DNA of 64,000 bases from Otatea glauca (Eukaryota > Streptophyta > Magnoliopsida > Poales > Poaceae), in contig CM070711.1 of the NCBI GenBank assembly GCA_036346275.1, forward strand, positions 49,353,435 to 49,417,434, in the 5' to 3' direction. A program made the position numbers and the translations under genes. Of this stretch, positions 57,880-64,000 are shown in pieces (the first letter of the stretch is position 1; every line of letters begins with the position of its first letter). The notes under the pieces are model-generated. The model saw nothing but the letters and a program-made list of their open reading frames with translations, ran no database searches and was not told the DNA's origin.

Positions 57880-60800
57880 GAAGAATGAATGTATCAAAAA
57901 ATCCGTGTGAGTGATGAATTTTAGAGGAGTGTTAAGGAGTTCAAAAAAATTGCAGAAGAAGACATGGTGAAAAGGGGTGTAAACTTCATATATTGTCCTT
58001 GCTTTGATTGCACCAATCTCAAGAGATTTAACAACTTAGCTCAAATTGAAAACTACCTGATTCAACGCGGCTTCGTGATGAATTACACGTGTTGGATCCA
58101 TCACGGGGAGACAAGTAGTATCCTTCCGGTATGCAACAAAGACATGGTGGAACCTGATGACGAGTTGCAGTGTTATATGTTTGAGGAGGATAATTTAGAG
58201 CAAATGTTGTGGGATGTGGAGGGAAATTACATGGAAAGAGAGTTTGAAAATTTTAAAAGTTTGATGGAAGACAATGCCAAATCGCTCCTCGGGTTGCAAA
58301 GCGGAATACACCAAGTTGGGTTCAATCCTTACATTGTTTGAACTGAAGGCAAAACACCGTTGGACAGATACAAGTTTCAAAGCATTTTTAGTTCTTCTAT
58401 CGGATGTGCTTCCGGAGGGAAACGAGTTGCCAACAAGAATTTATCAAGTGAAGAAGCTACTATGTCCCATAGGAATGGAAATAGAAAGGATACATGCATA
58501 TCCGAATGATTGCATCTTGTACCGTAACGCGCCTAAGGAGTTGCACGTTTGTCCAGTTTGTGGTGTGCCCTGGTACAAATAAAAGGAGAAGCGTAATGAC
58601 AAGAAGCGTAAGAGCTAGGGCAATGACAGGGAAGAGTTCATGAAAGGGGCACCGACCAAGGTATTGTGGTACTTGCCTATCATTCCCCGTTTAGAGCAGT
58701 TGTTTGTAAATCCCAGAGGTAAAATTGTTGCATTGGTATTATGAATCTCAAAAGGAAGATGGCAAGCTGAGACACCCCGCTGATTCAACTCAATAGAGAA
58801 ACATCGATTGAAAACATGAGGAGTTTGGTGCCGAGATGAGGAACATAAGATTTGGATTGAGTACCGATGAAATGAATCTATTTGGTAACATAAACAGTCG
58901 TCATAGTACTTGGCCAGTTCTATTGTGTATCTACAATCTCTCCTTGGTTGTGCATGAAGCAGAAGTATATCATGATGTCGCTACTAATCTCGGGACCGAA
59001 ACAACTGAGAAATGATATTGATGTGTACCTTGCACCACTGATTGAGGATTTGGTAAAATTGTGGAACGAAGGAGTCGTGCTGTGGGATGCATACAGAAGA
59101 GAGCACTTCACCCTACGGGCTATGATATTTTACACCATAAATGATTTTTCGACCCTAGTTAATTTGGCGGGCTACAGTACGAATGGATCCAAAGTATGTC
59201 CTATTTGTGAAGAAGAGACTGAGAGCTTGTGACTATCGAATTCAAAGAAAACTGTGTACATGGGTCACCGTAAGTTTCTACCTAGAAGTCATCAATACCG
59301 TAAGATGGATGACAAATTTGATGGGAAAAGAGAACTTCGTTCGGCCCCGTAGCCTATGAGTGGAAGCCAAGTATATTCACGTGTGGAGGATATCGATATT
59401 TAGTATGGAAAGAGCCGTAAATCTATTCGTCCCAGGACCATTTGGAAGAAGAGGTTGATATTTTGGGAATTATCATACTAAAAGGAGTTAGATGTCCGAT
59501 ATTGTATTGATGTTATACACGTTGAGAAGAATGTTTGCGATAATTTGGTTAGCATCCTGCTGAACATACCTGGGAAGATCAAGGATGGTGTGAATGCTCG
59601 CTGCAACATGGTCTACATGGGAATCAGGCCCAAGATTGCAGTGATAGAGGAGGATGAAAAAGGTCCGTATATCCCCGCTGCATGCTACACCTTGTCCAAG
59701 AAGAAGAAAGATCTCTGCAAGTGTCTCGAAGGTATTAAAGTTCCATTAGGCTACTATGCAAATATTAAGAAGCTTGTGTCTATGATGATTTGAAGTTGCT
59801 CAGTCTGAATTTCTACGACTACCATGTCTTGCTGACCCAAATGCTCCATGTTGCTATTAGAAATATTCTGCTGCAATCAAAAATATTCTGTCAGAGGATG
59901 TCAGGTTGACAATCATGAAACTATGTTATTTCTTCAATGCGATTTCCTGCAAGGTTATTGACCCCGATGTGCTAGATAACTTACAGAGTGAGGTGGTGCA
60001 GACTCTATGTCAGCTTGAGATGCATTTCCCCTGTTGTTCTTCGACGTCATAGTCCACCTTGTTGTTCACCTTGTTAGAGAGATTAAGATATGTGGACCCG
60101 CATTCTTACGTTACATGTATCCGTTCGAGAGGTTCATGGTATATTAAAGTCATACATGAGAAATCGATTGAAGCTTGAGGGTAGTATTGTTGAAGGTTAT
60201 GGGGCTGAAGAGGTTATTGAGTTCTATAGGAACTATCTAGGTAAAAGGCAAGCAATTGATGTTCCTATATCTTGTCATGAGGGCAGACTTGGTGGCAAAG
60301 GAACCATTGGGTCCAAACTAACGAGTCCACAGTTTGGTATGTATTGTAAAGCTCATTTGACAGTCTTGCAGCATAGCGTAGAAGCTCATCTGTACATCGA
60401 GCAGCACAAGTTGATATTATGGGAAGAGAATCCACATATGGATGAGCTTTCCATCACGCGAGAACACAACAATTGATTTCTCACATAGTTCAAAGAAAAG
60501 ACAAAGGTCTCCGTGAGTGAGGATGTCAAATGGTTGGCTGAAGAACCAAGATTTAATATACAAACATGACAGAGGTACGATATTAATGGCTACACCTTTT
60601 ACACTGAGAGTCAAGATGCCAAGAGTACTGTCCAAAACAGTGGTGTGAGCATTGATGCTTTTTCTGATGATCACTCGAAAGGAGGATCCTCAATGGCAAT
60701 GAACTCGTACTATGGGATGATCGAAGAAATTTAGGAGCTCGATTACAGAATATACCAAGTTCCATTGTTCCGATGTAAGTGGGTGGGACTTCCATATGGA

Positions 60801-61080
60801 GTGAAGGTTGACAAGAGAGGTTTTACTCTTGTGGATCTCAATAGACTCGCCTACAAAAATGAACCAAGTCTTCTACGTGTGTGACCCGGCCAATCTGAGG
60901 TTGCACGTTATCCTTCATGGCAAGAGGTGGATCGTTGGAGTTGAAAATATCGTAAATGAAAAATAGTACAACCAATTCAATGAAATACCTCTGTTTGCAA
61001 ATAGGGCATGTCTTAGCGGTGATGACGATACAAATGGAACAAATTATATACGTGTGGATCATCAAGAAGGGTTGTATTGT
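57880..61080 (+). pseudogene. CACTA TNP2-type transposase remnant
   Basis: Order of recognisable parts: the N-terminal transposase-associated domain (WMY near 57888; FIYCPCFDCTNLKRFNN at 57985; RGFVMNYTCWIHHGE at 58068); LFELKAKHRWTDTSFKAF and KELHVCPVCGVPWYK (58340-58580); the transposase_21 core with DVYLAPLIEDLVKLWNEGV (59015) and TINDFSTLVNLAGYS (59140), then CPICEEETE (59197); DVIHVEKNVCDNLVSILLNI (59510); a DUF4218-like region with SCKVIDPDVLDNLQSEVVQT (59950) and LKSYMRNRLKLEGSIVEGY (60140-60200); and a DUF4216-like end (RCKWVGLPYGVKVDKRGFTL, 60772). These proteins bind the subterminal repeats and cut the element out. More than ten stops or frame changes make it inactive. Confidence 0.85.
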
Positions 61081-61530
61081 AAATAAATAGATTACGTTTT
61101 ATCGTGCTGTTTATTTGGGTAAAGTTGTAAAATTGCCTTGTTACATGGAATATTGGCAATTTGAGTCCGATTTCTTTGTATTTCTTGCCTTGAACTGATA
61201 TTCATAACGCATGCAAAGCCGTGAAGTTTAAAATCTCCATGAAATCTACAAGGTGAAATATGCACATCTTGCTTTTGTCAGGATAGAAATTTTGCATGTG
61301 CCAAGTTAGTAATTACATTATACGAGAATTCAAGAGGTGCATGGTAGCAATGGCCAAGGGCATTCAAGGGGATCGTTGCTAGGAAAGGGAGGTAAGTAAT
61401 GTTTTTTCCTTGAAATAGGGAACTACAAATGTTTAAAGAGGTGGGGAGTATTTAAAAAATGCTACCTTCACCCACCAACAAGCAAGACACCAGATGTTAA
61501 TTTTGCTGCCTCTGCTCATTTCACTCCTCT

Positions 61531-62502
61531 TCTGAACATGCACATTTGTATCGGTTTTTTATTCAAAACCAATAGTGATGAGTGAATATTTATGTTGGTT
61601 TTAAATTAAAACCAATAGTGATAAGTGCATATTTGTGTCGGTTTTAAATTAAAACCGATAGTGATGAATGCATATTTGTGTCGGTTTTTTAGTCAAAACC
61701 GATAGTGATGAGTACATATTTGTGTCAGTTTTTATGCGAAACCGACACAAATGACCTATTAATCTGTGTCGATTTTTAGTTAAAATCGATAGTGAGCAGA
61801 CCACCATCTGTGTCGATTTCCAGTTAAAACCAACTGCATTGTGTGCTATTCGGACAAAATAAAAGGGTTATATGCCTCTTGCCCACACTCACCTGCTAAA
61901 ACCTAAATCAGTCACTGCTTCAATTCCCCCCGTGCTCATCCCCAAGCTGCCCTCCTACCGCCGCTTGCCCTCCTGCCGCCACCTTGTCCCCTGCCTCCCC
62001 CGCCAGCATGCCCCCTTCCTCCCCCGCGCCCCCTTTATTGGAATCACCATTTACTATGTTTATGGTAAATAGTAAATGATGTGAGAATTCTATCTTTGAT
62101 TTCCTCCCAACATTATCATTGAATTGTTATGCTCATATGTTTTTGGGTCATGTTCCTCTGCCTGTGTTTCTTGACTTTTTCACATCGTAACTGCATGCTG
62201 TGTATAATTGCATCATGATTGCTTATGCTAGTTGTGTTGTGTTCTTTCCTGTGTCATATGGAAAGCAATTCCTTCATTCATAATTTTATAACTTAAAACA
62301 TTATTATGATGAATGCTACTAGTGAATCTGCATTCAGCTTGACCATATATTCCATTACTTGATACAGTTATTGACCTTTTGTACTAGATGTGTTAAGGCA
62401 GTCAAAGAGCACTGGATGGACATCAAGGTGGAAAAATGTCTTACATTCAATAGCTGACCACGTCTCTCAGTTTAATTCATGTTTTACTCTGTTGTACGGA
62501 CT
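61531..62502 (+). mobile_element. Probable 5' end of a second CACTA element
   Basis: CACTCCTCTTCTGAAC at 61531 may be a worn CACTA terminus. It is followed by an array of GTGTCGGTTTTxxATTAAAACCGATAGTGATG words (61549-61830), then GGGTTATATGCCTCTTGCCC. The last part matches the layout of the first CACTA, where the array is followed by GGTTATTTATACC. A C-rich stretch (61920-62035) and AT-rich sequence follow, and the LTR at 62503 cuts it. The alternative is that this is the 3' array of the first element. Confidence 0.5.
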
Positions 62503-64000
62503 TGTCGGGACCCGAATTCACCAATTCGAACCCACTGTGTTTACCGCACTAGTCCTAGGATCAACGCTAGTGCACACAGCTTAACATTGGTAATATCACA
62601 TCATACACAATGATAAATAGCAATAAGACTCCATTTATTGCTATAACTAAGTGTATAATCTTATGACCAACTTACATTATTAAACCACGCAGGGCTAGAC
62701 TTGAAATAAAACTAAGACATAAGCAGCGGATAATAGAAGATGTAGATGACTCATCGGTTCACCACAGGCAACTGACAAGGCTCGGACCCTAACGACTCGT
62801 GTCCTCCTGGAACTCCTCCAACAAAGGTGTAGACTCATCCACTGTTGATTGTGGTTGTTGGCAAGGATGAGTACATAAAGCACTCAACATGTTGTACACA
62901 GAATGCATTTCTATGTAACTATATGCAAGGCTTATTCCAAAGGAAAAGGCTATACGGCCATTTTGCAACAAAGCAACATTTATGAACAATACAATAAGTA
63001 GATTGTAAAGACAGTAAAACAGATAACAATAAATAATAACTTCAGCAATTATCAAGTAAACCAAATTTCCAATCCTAAGTCAAGTTTCATTCTTCCATAT
63101 GGCAACCTGTCATCCCAACCAAGTTTCCATTTTAATTATCTAACCCTTGACTGTAATTCCCGAGCTATGCTCAATACCGCAAGCACGGCTATCCGAATAG
63201 ATTTACACTCCGCAGAGGTTATGCACTTTACCCACATGATACAACCATACACCACAAAGGTGCATGATTATAACAAAGCCTTTACAATGCCATGTCTTAA
63301 TCGAGTACTACCCGCTAAGGTTTCAACACTGAAGGGCTAAACCACCACAACAAGGCCCCCCTCTTGCGCCATGTGAGTATCCTCCGTAAACCCAGACCCA
63401 CACCACCACAAGCAGTACTAGAGCTAAGACATTTCAAATTAATCAGCTAGGCTGTCCCATACCAGACATGTGGTTGCATAATTGACTCAAGTCAAAGGCT
63501 TGCAAGGTTAAGTCCTTAGGATGATCGAAGTAAGACTTCCACATACCCTCTGCCCATTGGGCCCACCTTGGCACACTTGCCCCTTGCCACTTGCCCCGAT
63601 CTAAGTGATTACCACCCCAATTGATTACCAAGCATCACGTGCCATCAACAATTCAACATCGTTGTGTGACCTCCTCGCCACTACAAATCAATCTCATTGT
63701 GTGATCACACATGACACACAAGTTCATAACATTGTTGCATATTCCATTAGTTAAGATTAATCATTGATGACGCATGTACATGTGATGACATGGCATGGCT
63801 AAGCAACTAACACGATCTATCCTTCCATGTTGATTTTAGTATTAACCAACTATAGTGAACCAATCTAGGGTGACAATAGATCATGGCATACAAATGACAA
63901 GGTATGGTATAGATCAATTGGTAGATTAACTAGATCCCAATTTAATTAAAATAATTGTATACGTGAAATAGTATGCAATAAAGTAAAACAATATAGTGAT
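62503..64000 (-). mobile_element. LTR D, minus orientation, runs off the window
   Basis: It starts exactly at TGTCGGGACCCG. Its first 800 bases align closely with LTR A (shared words include GACTCCATTTATTG, GTTGATTGTGGTTGTTGGCAAG and TGCAAGGCTTA). Unlike LTR A it is uninterrupted at the point corresponding to 14466, which defines the insertion there. The remaining ~1.5 kb of LTR and any internal region lie outside the window. Confidence 0.8.

Larger units (their letters stand above)
56394..61500 (+). mobile_element. CACTA (En/Spm) element with decayed transposase, 3' end not found
   Basis: The left terminus is CACTACTACAGAATGG, followed by a subterminal array of CACAATCGGTTCT words in both orientations (56410-56735). 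A TATTTATA box-like word follows at 56748, then a transcribed-leader-like region, a hairpin (57190-57480) and a TNP2-type transposase remnant (57880-61080). No matching array or inverted CACTA terminus is present before 61530, where a different array begins. The 3' end is therefore lost, or it is the diverged array at 61549-61830. Confidence 0.8.

Overview
The window looks like plant nuclear DNA from a grass, most likely rice or a close Oryza relative. The reasons are a spliced PDR/ABCG full-size transporter gene with short GT-AG introns, and a dense pile of grass-type transposons: Ty3/gypsy LTRs that begin TGTAAC and end CCGACA, CACTA elements with CACTACTAC termini, Stowaway, Tourist and hAT elements, and an L1-type LINE. 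The species call is an inference. No bacterial, organellar or viral gene was seen.

Layout. (1) About 745-11512, minus strand: the C-terminal half of a PDR transporter pseudogene, cut by a ~7 kb LINE (1025-8003), a 1005-bp Tourist/Harbinger-like element (9318-10322, TAA duplication) and a 379-bp MITE (11068-11446, TA duplication). (2) 11509-13644: a decayed retroelement fragment with short exon-like ORFs. (3) 13645-26000: remains of a minus-strand Ty3/gypsy element (3' LTR, polypurine tract, integrase, RNase H, end of RT), with an LTR-like insert inside its LTR, a complete solo LTR (18973-21890, duplication GAGGG) in its pol region, and a further LTR copy cutting its RT. (4) 26460-27620: a degenerate tandem array, followed by a small ORF with a signal peptide (27748-28286). 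(5) 28555-30567: a non-autonomous CACTA element carrying a Ulp1-like protease remnant. (6) 31170-40022, minus strand: the main gene, a 22-exon PDR transporter whose only coding defect is a 1-bp deletion in exon 13. (7) 40530-51584: two nested solo LTRs of one very long LTR family (duplications ATGAG and AAGAT), the outer one also holding a hAT element (duplication TCCAGAAC). (8) 51590-56390: AT-rich unclassified repeats with palindromes and an LTR-end fragment. (9) 56394-61500: the 5' part of a CACTA element with a decayed TNP2 transposase and a long hairpin. (10) 61531-62502: probable 5' end of a second CACTA, cut by another LTR that runs off the window.

How it fits together. Two PDR paralogues lie in tandem on the same strand. 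The left copy has lost its N-terminal half and its Walker A motif; the right copy is nearly intact. Everything else is layered transposition, and the perfect target-site duplications allow much of the order to be read. The six LTR copies, from at least two length classes, share two short dyad-containing blocks at conserved spacing, which is the least expected signal in the window. I did not find a clearly new multi-gene system.
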